This document shows positions 44,341 to 53,238 of a stretch of 64,000 bases of DNA, one piece after another (the stretch's first letter is position 1; each line of letters begins with the position of its first letter). The DNA lies in NCBI RefSeq assembly GCF_009789555.1, contig NZ_CP046902.1:298001-362000 (forward strand), in the 5' to 3' direction. Source of the stretch: Stutzerimonas stutzeri. GTDB lineage: Bacteria; Pseudomonadota; Gammaproteobacteria; Pseudomonadales; Pseudomonadaceae. The notes below the pieces were generated by a model. The model was not told where the DNA came from and did not search any database. It saw only the letters and a list, made by a program, of their open reading frames with translations. A program made the translations under genes and the position numbers.

Positions 44341-44664
44341 ATGGATCTCGTACTCGACCTTATCGCCACACTGTCGCGCTGGAGCCGCCACCACCTGTTC
44401 GACATCTCCCTGGCGATCATGGCCACGCTTTTCGTACTCTTCGGACCGGCGCTCAATGCCTGGGTGCAGAAGAACATCGGCGGCTTGAACTTCGTCTTGC
44501 GCACCCTCGCGTTCGTGGTCTTCTGTGCGCTCGTCTACGGCCTCGGGATCATCTATCTCAGCCCATGGCTGGCCAAGGGACTGGCGCAATTCAACAACTA
44601 CACCCTGGCTCCGGTTCTGCTGTTGGTGCTGTTCATCATCGGCGTGGTGGCCGACCGAAACTGA
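44341..44664 (+). CDS. DUF3392 membrane protein
   Basis: Small inner-membrane protein of unknown function. The 107-residue product has three hydrophobic segments (about 22-42, 58-78, 84-104). A similar gene follows hemW in other pseudomonads. It starts 9 bases after hemW and closes the metX-to-DUF3392 transcript; the next gene is convergent. Confidence 0.85.
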   Translation: MDLVLDLIATLSRWSRHHLFDISLAIMATLFVLFGPALNAWVQKNIGGLNFVLRTLAFVVFCALVYGLGIIYLSPWLAKGLAQFNNYTLAPVLLLVLFIIGVVADRN

Positions 44665-44733
44665 ACGATACCAGCGGCCCGACCGAACGCACGCCATAGC
44701 CAACCGCCGCACGCGGCTAACCGTACTACGACG

Positions 44734-44756
44734 AAAAAGCCGCCCGCGCGGGCGGC
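44734..44756 (-). terminator. Terminator of the DUF1329 gene
   Basis: GCCGCCC (44739-44745) and GGGCGGC (44750-44756) form a 7-bp GC stem with a 4-base loop. On the minus strand a run of five T follows (rc of 44734-44738). It lies 18 bases beyond the DUF1329 stop. Confidence 0.85.
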
Positions 44757-44774
44757 GGTGTGACGGCCGGACGC

Positions 44775-46112
44775 TTAGTTGGCCCCGCGGCGCAACGCTG
44801 CCGGCGAGAAGTCCCGCGGCCCCATCTGAACATTGAAGTCGTACATCGGCTCGTTGTTGTCCAGGCCATCGACGAAGTAATTGCCGTCTTCGAGGTGATA
44901 CAGCGTCTCCAGCGTGCTGCCGAACATGGGCACCTCGTAATAGCTGATCGGATGACTTTCCTGTAGACCGATCAGCTCGGCATCTTCGTCGAACAGGTCG
45001 ACCGCAAGGATTTGCCAGCTGTCTTCATCAATGTAGAAGCGGCGCATGGCATACGGGTGGCTGAACCCTTTGCGCAGCGCTGCCTCGACGATCCACACGC
45101 GATGCTGCTCGTAACGAAGCAAGTCCGGATTCAAGGTGCGCGCGCCGACGATCGACTCGTAAGCGATGCCCTGCTGATGCACCGCATAGCTGTTGTACGG
45201 CACCAGCATTTCTCGCTTGCCGACCAGCTTCCACTCGTAACGATCCGGGGCGCCATTGAATGAGTCGACCACATCGGCCGTCGCCAGGCCGCTGGTGTCC
45301 GGCTGCAATGAGTCATAGGCCAGCGATGGCAAGCGACGTACACGGCGGTCGCTCGGGCTGTAGCGCCACGCCTTGCGGATCGCCACCACCTGGTCCATCG
45401 GATCCTGGACGACGAGGGCAACCCCGGCCAGCTTCGCGGGCGCGGTGATCCGGTACTTGTAGTACAGCAAGGTGTTGTTCAGTTGCGCCTTGTCCATGCC
45501 TTCGCGGTTGTAGACATAGTAGATATGACGATCCCGTTTGATCAGATTGGCCCTGCCATTGATCACCACGGCCTGGTTGTTGACCATGTGGGTCTGCTCG
45601 CCCTTGTAATGCAGGATGTGGTTCCAGATCACTTCCATGCCATCCTGGGGCAACGGGAACGGAATGCCTGCAACAGCCCCCTTGATGCCATTGCCGTTCG
45701 CGATCAGCTCGGCTGCGACGGCGTTGGCACGGGTCTGGTCATAGATGCGCTGCGGGGCTGCGGCGCTGCGGCGTGACGGCATGACCCGCAGATAGAAATC
45801 CGGATACCGCTCGACCAGTGCGCGCAGCCCTTCGGGGAGAAGTGCGGCATATTGACCGGCGTTGCTGCTATCGACCCGGTAAAGCTCCTGATCAGCGGCG
45901 TACGGGTCCGGGTGATGCATCCCCACCGAATAGCCGGCAGGCGCCTTCACACCCCCGGTCCAGGCGGGGATAGTGCCGCTGGCGTTGCCTGATCGCTCCG
46001 CACCCAGCGGCGTCAGGTCCTGCCCCAGGCGAGCGGCCTGATCGTCATCCACCCTGGCCTGCGCCTGGCTGGCCAGAACCGCCAGCAGCACCATTGCTAA
46101 TTTCCCGTACAT
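44775..46112 (-). CDS. DUF1329 secreted protein
   Basis: Family of exported proteins with a LolA/LolB-like barrel fold, thought to handle hydrophobic compounds or lipoproteins at the outer membrane; not proven. The 445-residue product has a Sec signal (MYGKLAMVLLAVLASQAQA) and the family segments LGAERSGNASGTIPAWTGG, YYKYRITAPAKLAG and NNEPMYDFNVQMG. The start at 46112 gives the signal peptide and has AGGAG upstream; longer in-frame readings run into trmB. DUF1302 and RND-type lipid exporter genes, its usual partners, are not here. Confidence 0.87.
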   Translation of the reverse strand: MYGKLAMVLLAVLASQAQARVDDDQAARLGQDLTPLGAERSGNASGTIPAWTGGVKAPAGYSVGMHHPDPYAADQELYRVDSSNAGQYAALLPEGLRALVERYPDFYLRVMPSRRSAAAPQRIYDQTRANAVAAELIANGNGIKGAVAGIPFPLPQDGMEVIWNHILHYKGEQTHMVNNQAVVINGRANLIKRDRHIYYVYNREGMDKAQLNNTLLYYKYRITAPAKLAGVALVVQDPMDQVVAIRKAWRYSPSDRRVRRLPSLAYDSLQPDTSGLATADVVDSFNGAPDRYEWKLVGKREMLVPYNSYAVHQQGIAYESIVGARTLNPDLLRYEQHRVWIVEAALRKGFSHPYAMRRFYIDEDSWQILAVDLFDEDAELIGLQESHPISYYEVPMFGSTLETLYHLEDGNYFVDGLDNNEPMYDFNVQMGPRDFSPAALRRGAN

Positions 46113-46282
46113 CTCTTTTTGCTCCTTGCAGCGCAACAGGCGCGGCAGATGACGCCTGTGTCGGCAGACAAGGCTCGTGTTGGTACGTCTGGGCGCTCGC
46201 CATCCTGGCGTCCGCGCTCGTCGGACATTCCCTCGGCCGCTTGATACGGCTCTCGTGGGCGCCGAAAGCGCCCCATGCCCGG

Positions 46283-46993
46283 TCAGCCGATGCGTTCGAA
46301 CTTGAGGTCCCAGACGCCGTGGCCGAGGCGTTCCCCGCGGCGCTCGAACTTGGTCGTCGGGCGCTCTTCGGGTCGTTCGACGTACTGCCCGCTCGTCGCC
46401 AGGTTGCGATAGCCGGGTGCGGCGCTCATGACGTCGGCCATGTGTTCCGCATAGGCCTCCCAGTCGGTTGCCATATGCAGCACACCACCAGGCTTGAGCT
46501 TTTGCCGCACCAGTTCGGCGAACGCTGGCTGGACGATACGCCGCTTGTGGTGACGGCTCTTGTGCCAGGGGTCGGGGAAAAACAGCAAGACCCGGTCCAG
46601 ACTCGCGTCCGGGACGCATTCACGCAGCACCTCAAGGGCGTCGCAACTGTAAACGCGCACGTTCGCCAGATTCTGTGACAACAGTCCGCTTAGCAGCGCG
46701 CCCACGCCCGGCGAATGCACTTCCACGCCAATGAAATCCTGATCGGGTGCCGCAGCCGCCATCTCCAGTGTCGAGTGGCCCATGCCAAAGCCAATTTCGA
46801 ACGTCCGCGGCGCCTGGCGGCCGAACACCTGGTCGAAATCGCGCAAACCGTCGGCCAGTTCCAGGCCGTACCGCGGCCAGCCCTGATCCAGGCCGCGCTG
46901 CTGGCCCTCGGTCATGCGGCCGGCACGCATCACGAAGCTTTTGATGGTGCGCATGCGCCGTTGGCCGTCGGCCGGTGTGGGAGTGTCACTCAT
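46283..46993 (-). CDS. trmB: tRNA (guanine-46-N7)-methyltransferase TrmB
   Basis: Methylates G46 in the variable loop of tRNAs with SAM. The 236-residue product has the SAM motif FEIGFGMGHSTLEMA (about 60-74), FFPDPWHKSRHHKRR and the C-terminal TKFERRGERLGHGVWDL. The 170 bases before the next minus-strand gene hold only a short hairpin (46257-46273) without a T-run. Confidence 0.95.
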   Translation of the reverse strand: MSDTPTPADGQRRMRTIKSFVMRAGRMTEGQQRGLDQGWPRYGLELADGLRDFDQVFGRQAPRTFEIGFGMGHSTLEMAAAAPDQDFIGVEVHSPGVGALLSGLLSQNLANVRVYSCDALEVLRECVPDASLDRVLLFFPDPWHKSRHHKRRIVQPAFAELVRQKLKPGGVLHMATDWEAYAEHMADVMSAAPGYRNLATSGQYVERPEERPTTKFERRGERLGHGVWDLKFERIG

Positions 46994-47064
46994 GAACGAA
47001 CCTGCAGATAACGAGCACAGGCCGCGTGATCGAGCAATCGCGCGGCCTGAGACGAAAAGGAAAA

Positions 47065-47859
47065 TTAGCGGATCAGGCCTTCCAGAGGCGAAGAGGCGCT
47101 GGCGTAGAGTTTCTTCGGCATGCGCCCGGCCAGGTAGGCCAGACGCCCCGCTTCGATCGCGTATTTCATGGCTTCGGCCATCATCACCGGCTGCTGCGCA
47201 TGGGCGATGGCGCTGTTCATCAGAACGGCCTCGCAGCCCAGCTCCATCGCGATGGTGGCGTCGGACGCCGTGCCCACGCCCGCGTCGACGAGCACCGGCA
47301 CCTTGGCTTCTTCCAGAATGATGCGCAGATTGTAGGGGTTGCAGATGCCGAGGCCGGTGCCGATCAGACCGGCCAGAGGCATGACCGCGATGCAGCCCAT
47401 CTCGGCCAGTTGACGGGCGATGATCGGATCGTCGCTGGTATAGACCATGACGTCGAAGCCGTCCTTGATCAGTACCTCGGCGGCCTTGAGGGTTTCGATG
47501 ACATTGGGAAACAGCGTCTTCTGGTCGGCCAGTACTTCAAGCTTGACCAGGTTGTGGCCGTCCAGCAGCTCGCGGGCCAGGCGGCAGGTACGGACCGCCT
47601 CGATGGCGTCGTAACAGCCAGCGGTGTTCGGCAGGATCGTGTAGCGATCCGGCGAAATGACGTCGAGCAGGTTGGGCTCATCCGGGTTCTGGCCGATGTT
47701 GGTACGGCGTACCGCGACGGTGACGATCTGCGCACCGGACGCCTCGATGGCCGCGCGGGTTTCCTCTAGGTCCTTGTATTTGCCAGTGCCCACCAGCAGA
47801 CGCGACTGATAGGTGCGACCGGCAAGCGTGAAGGGTTTGTCGTGCGGAACTGGGCTCAT
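47065..47859 (-). CDS. thiG: Thiazole synthase ThiG
   Basis: Makes the thiazole phosphate of thiamine from deoxyxylulose phosphate, dehydroglycine and ThiS thiocarboxylate. The 264-residue TIM barrel shows SRLLVGTGKYKDLEETR, the Schiff-base Lys in LVKLEVLADQ and the phosphate site VLVDAGVGTASDATIAMELG. It lies 86 bases after thiS and before trmB, the usual order in pseudomonads. Confidence 0.96.
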   Translation of the reverse strand: MSPVPHDKPFTLAGRTYQSRLLVGTGKYKDLEETRAAIEASGAQIVTVAVRRTNIGQNPDEPNLLDVISPDRYTILPNTAGCYDAIEAVRTCRLARELLDGHNLVKLEVLADQKTLFPNVIETLKAAEVLIKDGFDVMVYTSDDPIIARQLAEMGCIAVMPLAGLIGTGLGICNPYNLRIILEEAKVPVLVDAGVGTASDATIAMELGCEAVLMNSAIAHAQQPVMMAEAMKYAIEAGRLAYLAGRMPKKLYASASSPLEGLIR

Positions 47860-47945
47860 GCGACCCTCCTGTTCAGACGTAATGAAGCGAGAAGAACGCC
47901 GCTGCGATGAAGCGACGTCCGGGATGCGCGACGCAGCGAAGCGCG

Positions 47946-48146
47946 TCAGCCGCCACCGATGGCATGCACGACCTCGACCTGATCTCCATCGGCCAGGAAG
48001 GTCGCGGCATGCTGGCTGCGCGGCACTATGTCGCGATTGAGTTCGACGGCCAGCCGGCGCCCCGTCAGTTCCAGACGCTGCAGCAGATCGGCCACCGACT
48101 GACCGTCCGGGAGCTCGTAGCGCTCGCCGTTCAACTGGATGTGCAT
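47946..48146 (-). CDS. thiS: Thiamine sulfur carrier ThiS
   Basis: Small ubiquitin-like protein whose C-terminal Gly carries sulfur as thiocarboxylate to ThiG. The 66-residue product ends in VHAIGGG, giving the required Gly-Gly end, and has the beta-grasp pattern (MHIQLNGERYELPDGQSV). The start at 48146 gives the family length; ATGs two and seven codons earlier are possible, and the leader is too short to decide. Confidence 0.92.
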   Translation of the reverse strand: MHIQLNGERYELPDGQSVADLLQRLELTGRRLAVELNRDIVPRSQHAATFLADGDQVEVVHAIGGG

Positions 48147-48176
48147 CGTCATCGCCACCATTGCCAAGGGGCCAGC

Positions 48177-48205
48177 ATTCTAGCCCGATCGCATCGGGGC
48201 ACCAA
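48177..48205 (-). promoter_or_regulatory. Promoter of thiSG
   Basis: On the minus strand TTGGTG (48200-48205) and TAGAAT (48177-48182, five of six matches) are separated by 17 bases. Transcription would start near 48170, leaving only about 24 nt before thiS. That is too short for a TPP riboswitch. Confidence 0.6.
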
Positions 48206-48253
48206 GGCGCAGGGCGCTGCCATTCATCCCCCTTCGGCTCACGCCAGCGGCCA

Positions 48254-48628
48254 TCAGGGGCGAAGCGTCCAGGCAGCGGCCATCAGGCAGATCCAACCGG
48301 CCAGAAATGCAGTACCGCCGACAGGCGTGACGATCCCCAGCTTGCCGATTCCCGTCAGGGTCAACAGGTAAAGACTCCCGGAAAACAACAGCACACCAAC
48401 CGCGAACAGACTCCCCGCTGCTACCAGCAGGCGGCTTGGAGCGTGTAATGCGAGCAAGGCGACACCGAACAGCGCCAGCGCGTGGATCAGCTGATAGTGC
48501 ACGCCCGTCTGGAAGACCGCGAGATAGTCGGCACCGAGGCGGCTTTTCAAGCCGTGTGCGGCGAAAGCGCCCAGCGCAACGCCGGTCAGCCCGAAGAATG
48601 CGGCAAGCATGAGAAAGGGACGAATCAT
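48254..48628 (-). CDS. DUF423 membrane protein
   Basis: Small membrane protein of unknown function (YgdD family). The 124-residue product opens MIRPFLMLAAFFGLTGVALGAFAAHGL and has four hydrophobic segments (about 5-22, 42-60, 67-87, 97-117) with the family's AFAAHGL motif. Its start was set at 48628; readings from 48679 would cross the mtgA promoter region. It is divergent from mtgA. Confidence 0.88.
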   Translation of the reverse strand: MIRPFLMLAAFFGLTGVALGAFAAHGLKSRLGADYLAVFQTGVHYQLIHALALFGVALLALHAPSRLLVAAGSLFAVGVLLFSGSLYLLTLTGIGKLGIVTPVGGTAFLAGWICLMAAAWTLRP

Positions 48629-48661
48629 CCAGGTGCTTCCGGTCAAGTGGCATGAGCCCGT

Positions 48662-48667
48662 TATAAT
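48662..48667 (+). promoter_or_regulatory. Consensus -10 (TATAAT) of mtgA
   Basis: A perfect TATAAT lies 29 bases before the mtgA ATG; no good -35 is seen at 16-18 bases. It gives an mtgA leader of about 22 nt. Confidence 0.55.
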
Positions 48668-48696
48668 GCCTGTTCCCACTGGTCGCGACCACGCCC

Positions 48697-49407
48697 ATGC
48701 TCCGAACCCTGCTGCGCCGCCTCACCAAACTGCTGCTATGGCTGACCGCGTTATCGGTGCTGCTGGTTCTGGTGTTGCGCTGGATTCCACCGCCTTTCAC
48801 CGGGCTCATGGTCGAGCGAAAGATCGAGTCCTGGACCGGCGGCGAGGGCATCGACCTGCAGCGCACCTGGCGCCCATGGAAAGAACTGCCTGATGACCTG
48901 AAAATGGCGGTTATCGCCGCGGAAGATCAGAAATTCGCCGATCACTGGGGCTTCGATATTGCGGCCATCCGCGCGGCATTCGCCCATAACGAACGGGGCG
49001 GGTCGCTGCGCGGCGCCAGTACGCTCAGCCAGCAAGTGGCGAAAAACCTGTTTCTCTGGTCCGGGCGCAGCTGGGTGCGAAAAGGGCTCGAGGTCTGGTT
49101 CACCGGCTGGATCGAACTGTTGTGGCCGAAACAGCGAATCCTCGAGGTCTATCTCAACAGCGTCGAATGGGGCAGCGGCATTTTTGGTGCCGAGGCAGCG
49201 GCACGTCATCATTTTGGCATTTCTGCGCCTTATCTTTCAGCATCGCAGGCCAGCCAGTTGGCGGCTGTGCTGCCCAATCCGCGCGAATGGAATGCCGGCC
49301 GGCCCGGCCCGCACGTGCGCCAGCGCGCCAACTGGATTCGTCAGCAGGTACGGCAGCTGGGGGGCAGTCACTACTTGAACAGGCTGGGCGCGTCCGAAGC
49401 ACGTTGA
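48697..49407 (+). CDS. mtgA: Monofunctional peptidoglycan transglycosylase MtgA
   Basis: Polymerises lipid II into glycan strands; GT51 domain without a transpeptidase. The 236-residue product has one N-terminal membrane helix (about 12-30, LLLWLTALSVLLVLVL), the catalytic Glu in VIAAEDQKFADHWGFD, RGASTLSQQVAKNLFLW and EVYLNSVEWGSGIFGAEAAA. A possible hairpin follows (49430-49437 with 49452-49459). The 225-base gap to the next gene shows no further gene. Confidence 0.95.
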   Translation: MLRTLLRRLTKLLLWLTALSVLLVLVLRWIPPPFTGLMVERKIESWTGGEGIDLQRTWRPWKELPDDLKMAVIAAEDQKFADHWGFDIAAIRAAFAHNERGGSLRGASTLSQQVAKNLFLWSGRSWVRKGLEVWFTGWIELLWPKQRILEVYLNSVEWGSGIFGAEAAARHHFGISAPYLSASQASQLAAVLPNPREWNAGRPGPHVRQRANWIRQQVRQLGGSHYLNRLGASEAR

Positions 49408-49632
49408 CGGGCCACGAGCGTAACGCGCCAGCGCCGGCTCAACGAGACCGGCCGGCGCTCGCAGAGTGGTCGGCGCGCCCTGACGGAGCGTTATGGCAGT
49501 GCGCCATCGCAACGAGTAAGCTGCAACCAACATGTTGCGAGACGCGGGCCAGGCCCCGCTCTCAGGAAGGCCCATGGACAGACGCGCAGTCATCACCTCG
49601 CCATTGGCCACGGAACGCACGGCAGCGATAGC

Positions 49633-52191
49633 ATGAGCGAAACCGCAACCAGCGCACCCTTGAACAAGGTGCGGCAATTCTTCCACTGGCGTAACAGCAT
49701 TGCCTGGCTCGTCCTGGCGTTCACGCTGCTGATACAGCTGCTCATCCTTCAGCTTCTGCAGTCGAAAGAACAACGCGCCGCACGGCAACAGTTCGATTTT
49801 CTGGTGGAAATCACCACCGAAGCCATTGGCAAGCGAATGATCGACCATGAGCAGATCCTGCTCGGCGCCGCTGGACTGTTCGATGTCAGCGGCCAGGTCT
49901 CGCGCGCGCAGTGGCGTGCCTACAACGACCGCCTGCAACTGGCCGAGCGCTACCCGGGCATACAAGGGGTGGGGTTCGCCAAAGCGGTCCGACCCGAGGC
50001 ACGCGAGGCGCATATCCTGAGCGTCCGCGCCGAAGGGTTTGCCCACTACCAGGTGCACCCGCTCGAGGAAGGCGCCTCGCTGCACACTCCGGTGGTCTAT
50101 CTGGAGCCGTTCCGCGACCGCAACCTCGCGGCGTTCGGCTATGACATGTTCGCCGAACCGGTACGCCGCCAGGCCATGCTCCAGGCAGCCGAATCCGGAC
50201 AGACACATATCACCGGCAAGGTCAGGTTGCGCCAGGAAACACACGGAGCGACGCAGGCCGGCATACTCATGTACGTGCCGCTGTATCGGCCCGGCAAGCC
50301 GATTCGCTCACCGCGCCAGCGCCTGCAGGCGCTCGAGGGTTTCGTCTACAGCCCTTACCGGATGGACGACCTGATGCGCGGCATCCTTGGCGCAGCCGAT
50401 CCGAACCTCAGCCTGCGTATCTATGCCGGCGACGAAGAGCAGCCCGAGCGCCTGATTTTCGCCAGCCGCGACCAGCCCCGAGCCGATCCGGCCCAGTACA
50501 GTCAGGTCGCGCGACTCGATCTCTATGGGCAGACATGGACCCTGCGACTGGAAAGCCTGCCGGAGTTCGAATATCTGTTTCATGCCCATAACGCGCTGGT
50601 GATCGGCCTTGGCATCGGCCTGAGCGTGCTGCTGTTCTTCCTGACGTTCTCGCTCTCGCTCAGACGCAGCCGTGCCGAGGCGCTGGCCCAGCAGATGACC
50701 GAGCATATCCGCGAGAACAAGCGCGCCCTCCAGCTCAGCGAAGAGCGCCTCAGCCTGGCCCTGAAAGGCAGCAACGACGGGCTCTGGGACCTGAATCTGG
50801 ATGCAGGCACCTTCTATGCGTCGCCGCGCGCCTGGCACATGCTCGGCTATCGTCCCGGCGAAATGCACTCGGACCTGAGACTATGGGAAAGGATCATGGC
50901 GCCGGAGGACCTGCCCCAGGCCAGGAAACAGCTGGCGCAGACCATGCTCTCGACCGTCGATCATTTCACCACCGAGCTGCGCTTCCAGCACAAGAACGGC
51001 AGGCTGATCCCGGTCCTGATCCGGGGCTACATCCAGCGCGACCGAGAGGGGCGACCGCTGCGTATCAGCGGCACCAGCATGGACCTGACCGAACACAAGC
51101 GCATCGAGCAGATGAAGGACCAGTTCGTCTCCACGGTCAGCCACGAGTTGCGCACCCCGCTCACCTCCATCAGCGGCGCGCTGGGCCTGGTGACCGGGGG
51201 CGCGATGGGCGAGGTGCCATCGGCCATGCAGCAGATGCTGGAAATCGCCTACCGCAACAGCCTGCGCCTGGGCTACCTGATCAACGATTTGCTGGACATG
51301 GAAAAAATCGCGGCCGGCAAGATGACCTTCGACATGCGCGAGCACTCGCTCGGTCGGCTGCTGGACGAGGCACTGGCCAGCAACCAGGCCTTCGCCGCGC
51401 ATTTCGGCGTCAACTGCACGCTGCAAAATCCAGCGCAGGTCAATGTGTGGGTCGATGGCTTGCGGCTGCAACAGGTGCTGACCAACTTCCTGTCGAACGC
51501 CATCAAGTACACCCCCGAAGGCGGTGAAGTGACGCTGCATTGCACCCTGCCCGATGCCCACCATGTCCGCATCAACGTTACCGACCAGGGGACGGGCATC
51601 CCGGCTAGCTTCCAGAAGCGGGTGTTCGAGAAGTTCGCCCAGGCGGACGCCTCCGACAGTCGCCAGAAAGGCGGCACCGGGCTGGGGCTCGCCATCACCA
51701 AGGAATTCGTCGAGCGGATGGGCGGCCGCGTCGGCTTCGATACGCAGGAAGATCGGGGTACGACCTTCTGGTGTGAACTGCCGATCCTCGAATCGAGCAC
51801 TTCGACCGCGGATCAAGGCCAACCGCGTCTGCTGGTGATTGAAGACGAGCCGGATACCGGCCGCTTGCTGCATTTGATGCTGCGCGACGCCGGCTATGCA
51901 GTCGATCGTGCACAGAGTCTGCATGCGGCGCGGGCGAAGCTCGCCAGCACCCGTTACGAGGCGATGACGCTCGACCTGCACCTGCCCGACGGCAGCGGAC
52001 GCGAACTGATCGATGAAGTCCGCAGCAATCCCGACACGCAGGATCTACCCATCATCGTGATCTCAGCGGCCAGCCAGTTCGAGCAGAGCGAGGGCAATAC
52101 GGACGTGACCTGGCTGCATAAACCCATCAGCGCGGCACAACTGTTGATCGCGCTGACCGAGGCGCTTGAAAGCTCCAGGCCCCTACCCTGA
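49633..52191 (+). CDS. CHASE-PAS hybrid sensor histidine kinase
   Basis: Membrane sensor that likely senses an external ligand and passes phosphate internally. The 852-residue product has: membrane helix about 20-42; periplasmic CHASE-like domain (about 75-290, with LLGAAGLFDVSGQVSRAQWR and YPGIQGVGFA); helix about 318-340; PAS (about 370-490); HisKA with H504 in STVSHELRTPLTSISG; HATPase (NFLSNAIKYTPEGGEV; GGTGLGLAITKEFV); and a C-terminal receiver with D781 in MTLDLHLPDGSG and Lys in WLHKP. It is an orphan: no regulator or phosphotransfer gene is adjacent. The ligand cannot be read from the sequence. Confidence 0.9.
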   Translation: MSETATSAPLNKVRQFFHWRNSIAWLVLAFTLLIQLLILQLLQSKEQRAARQQFDFLVEITTEAIGKRMIDHEQILLGAAGLFDVSGQVSRAQWRAYNDRLQLAERYPGIQGVGFAKAVRPEAREAHILSVRAEGFAHYQVHPLEEGASLHTPVVYLEPFRDRNLAAFGYDMFAEPVRRQAMLQAAESGQTHITGKVRLRQETHGATQAGILMYVPLYRPGKPIRSPRQRLQALEGFVYSPYRMDDLMRGILGAADPNLSLRIYAGDEEQPERLIFASRDQPRADPAQYSQVARLDLYGQTWTLRLESLPEFEYLFHAHNALVIGLGIGLSVLLFFLTFSLSLRRSRAEALAQQMTEHIRENKRALQLSEERLSLALKGSNDGLWDLNLDAGTFYASPRAWHMLGYRPGEMHSDLRLWERIMAPEDLPQARKQLAQTMLSTVDHFTTELRFQHKNGRLIPVLIRGYIQRDREGRPLRISGTSMDLTEHKRIEQMKDQFVSTVSHELRTPLTSISGALGLVTGGAMGEVPSAMQQMLEIAYRNSLRLGYLINDLLDMEKIAAGKMTFDMREHSLGRLLDEALASNQAFAAHFGVNCTLQNPAQVNVWVDGLRLQQVLTNFLSNAIKYTPEGGEVTLHCTLPDAHHVRINVTDQGTGIPASFQKRVFEKFAQADASDSRQKGGTGLGLAITKEFVERMGGRVGFDTQEDRGTTFWCELPILESSTSTADQGQPRLLVIEDEPDTGRLLHLMLRDAGYAVDRAQSLHAARAKLASTRYEAMTLDLHLPDGSGRELIDEVRSNPDTQDLPIIVISAASQFEQSEGNTDVTWLHKPISAAQLLIALTEALESSRPLP

Positions 52192-52216
52192 TGACGAGGG
52201 CCCTGGTTCGACGGCC

Positions 52217-52247
52217 ATAAAAAAAAGGCGCTGCAATGCAGCGCCTT
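52217..52247 (-). terminator. Terminator of rpoH
   Basis: An 11-bp inverted repeat, AAGGCGCTGCA (52225-52235) and its complement (52237-52247), is followed on the minus strand by a run of T (rc of 52219-52226). It is a classic intrinsic terminator 26 bases beyond the rpoH stop and lies just after the kinase gene on the other strand. Confidence 0.9.
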
Positions 52248-52272
52248 GGCGGTGATGATGCGCGACAGCCGG

Positions 52273-53127
52273 TCAGGCCTGGATCGACCCCTTGAGCTTG
52301 TTCATCGCATTCTTTTCAAGCTGGCGGATCCGCTCTGCGGAAACCCCGTATTTCGCGGCGAGGTCATGCAGGGTCGCCTTGTTGTCGCTCAGCCAGCGCT
52401 GCTGAAGAATATCCCGGCTGCGTTCGTCCAGCGTGTCCAGCGCCTCGTGCAGGCTGGAGTTGGAGCTATCGTTCCAGTCCGCATCCTCGAGTTGCCGCGC
52501 CGGATCGTAGCGGTGATCCTCGAGATAGTGCGCGGGCGACTGGTAGGCACTGTCGTCGTCGGCGTCGGCCGACGGATCGAAGGCCATGTCATGTCCGGTC
52601 AGACGGCTTTCCATCTCGCGCACTTCGCGGGCTTCAACGCCAAGACTGTCTGCAACCCGCTCGACTTCGTCGTTGTTCAGCCAGGCCAGGCGCTTCTTCT
52701 GGCTGCGCAGATTGAAGAACAGCTTGCGCTGCGCCTTGGTCGTGGCGACCTTGACGATGCGCCAGTTGCGCAGGATGAATTCGTGAATCTCGGCCTTGAT
52801 CCAATGCACGGCAAAGGACACCAGGCGCACGCCCATCTCCGGGTTGAAGCGCTTGACGGCTTTCATCAGGCCGACGTTGCCTTCCTGGATCAGGTCCGAC
52901 TGCGCCAGCCCATAACCCGAATAGCTACGGGCGATGTGCACGACGAATCGCAGGTGGGCAAGAACCATCTGACGTGCGGCCTCGAGATCCTGATGGTAGA
53001 ACAGGCGCTCAGCCAGGTCGCGTTCCTGCTCGACCGTAAGCAGCGGAATGCTGTTGACCGTCTGCACGTAGGCCTCGAGATTGCCTCCCGGGACCAGGGC
53101 TTGAACAGGTTGCAGATGAGTAGTCAT
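52273..53127 (-). CDS. rpoH: Heat-shock sigma factor RpoH (sigma32)
   Basis: Directs RNA polymerase to chaperone and protease genes on heat shock. The 284-residue product has region 2 (GLAQSDLIQEGNVGLMKAVK, VSFAVHWIKAEIHEFIL), the RpoH box (about QRKLFFNLR near residue 135) and region 4 (LAAKYGVSAERIRQLEKNAM). A strong GGAGG precedes the ATG. It follows ftsX after 111 bases that may hold its own promoter (TTGCAG and TAAACT, 16-base spacing, minus strand). Translational control is known in the family and cannot be judged here. Confidence 0.96.
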   Translation of the reverse strand: MTTHLQPVQALVPGGNLEAYVQTVNSIPLLTVEQERDLAERLFYHQDLEAARQMVLAHLRFVVHIARSYSGYGLAQSDLIQEGNVGLMKAVKRFNPEMGVRLVSFAVHWIKAEIHEFILRNWRIVKVATTKAQRKLFFNLRSQKKRLAWLNNDEVERVADSLGVEAREVREMESRLTGHDMAFDPSADADDDSAYQSPAHYLEDHRYDPARQLEDADWNDSSNSSLHEALDTLDERSRDILQQRWLSDNKATLHDLAAKYGVSAERIRQLEKNAMNKLKGSIQA

Positions 53128-53238
53128 GCAGATCCTCCGATAATGAAGCTGCAGCAGTTTAGCACTGCTCGGTCAGACTGCAAGCCCACCGAAAAGTTCC
53201 CTTACAGCTATGGTAACTCTATACAAATCAATGAGTTA

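Noticed and set aside
46113..46619. N-terminal extension of the DUF1329 protein
   Set aside because: It would overlap trmB and hide a good Sec signal peptide that starts at 46112 behind an AGGAG.
48147..48253. TPP riboswitch before thiS
   Set aside because: No CTGAGA-type or other aptamer core is seen and the predicted leader is only about 24 nt.
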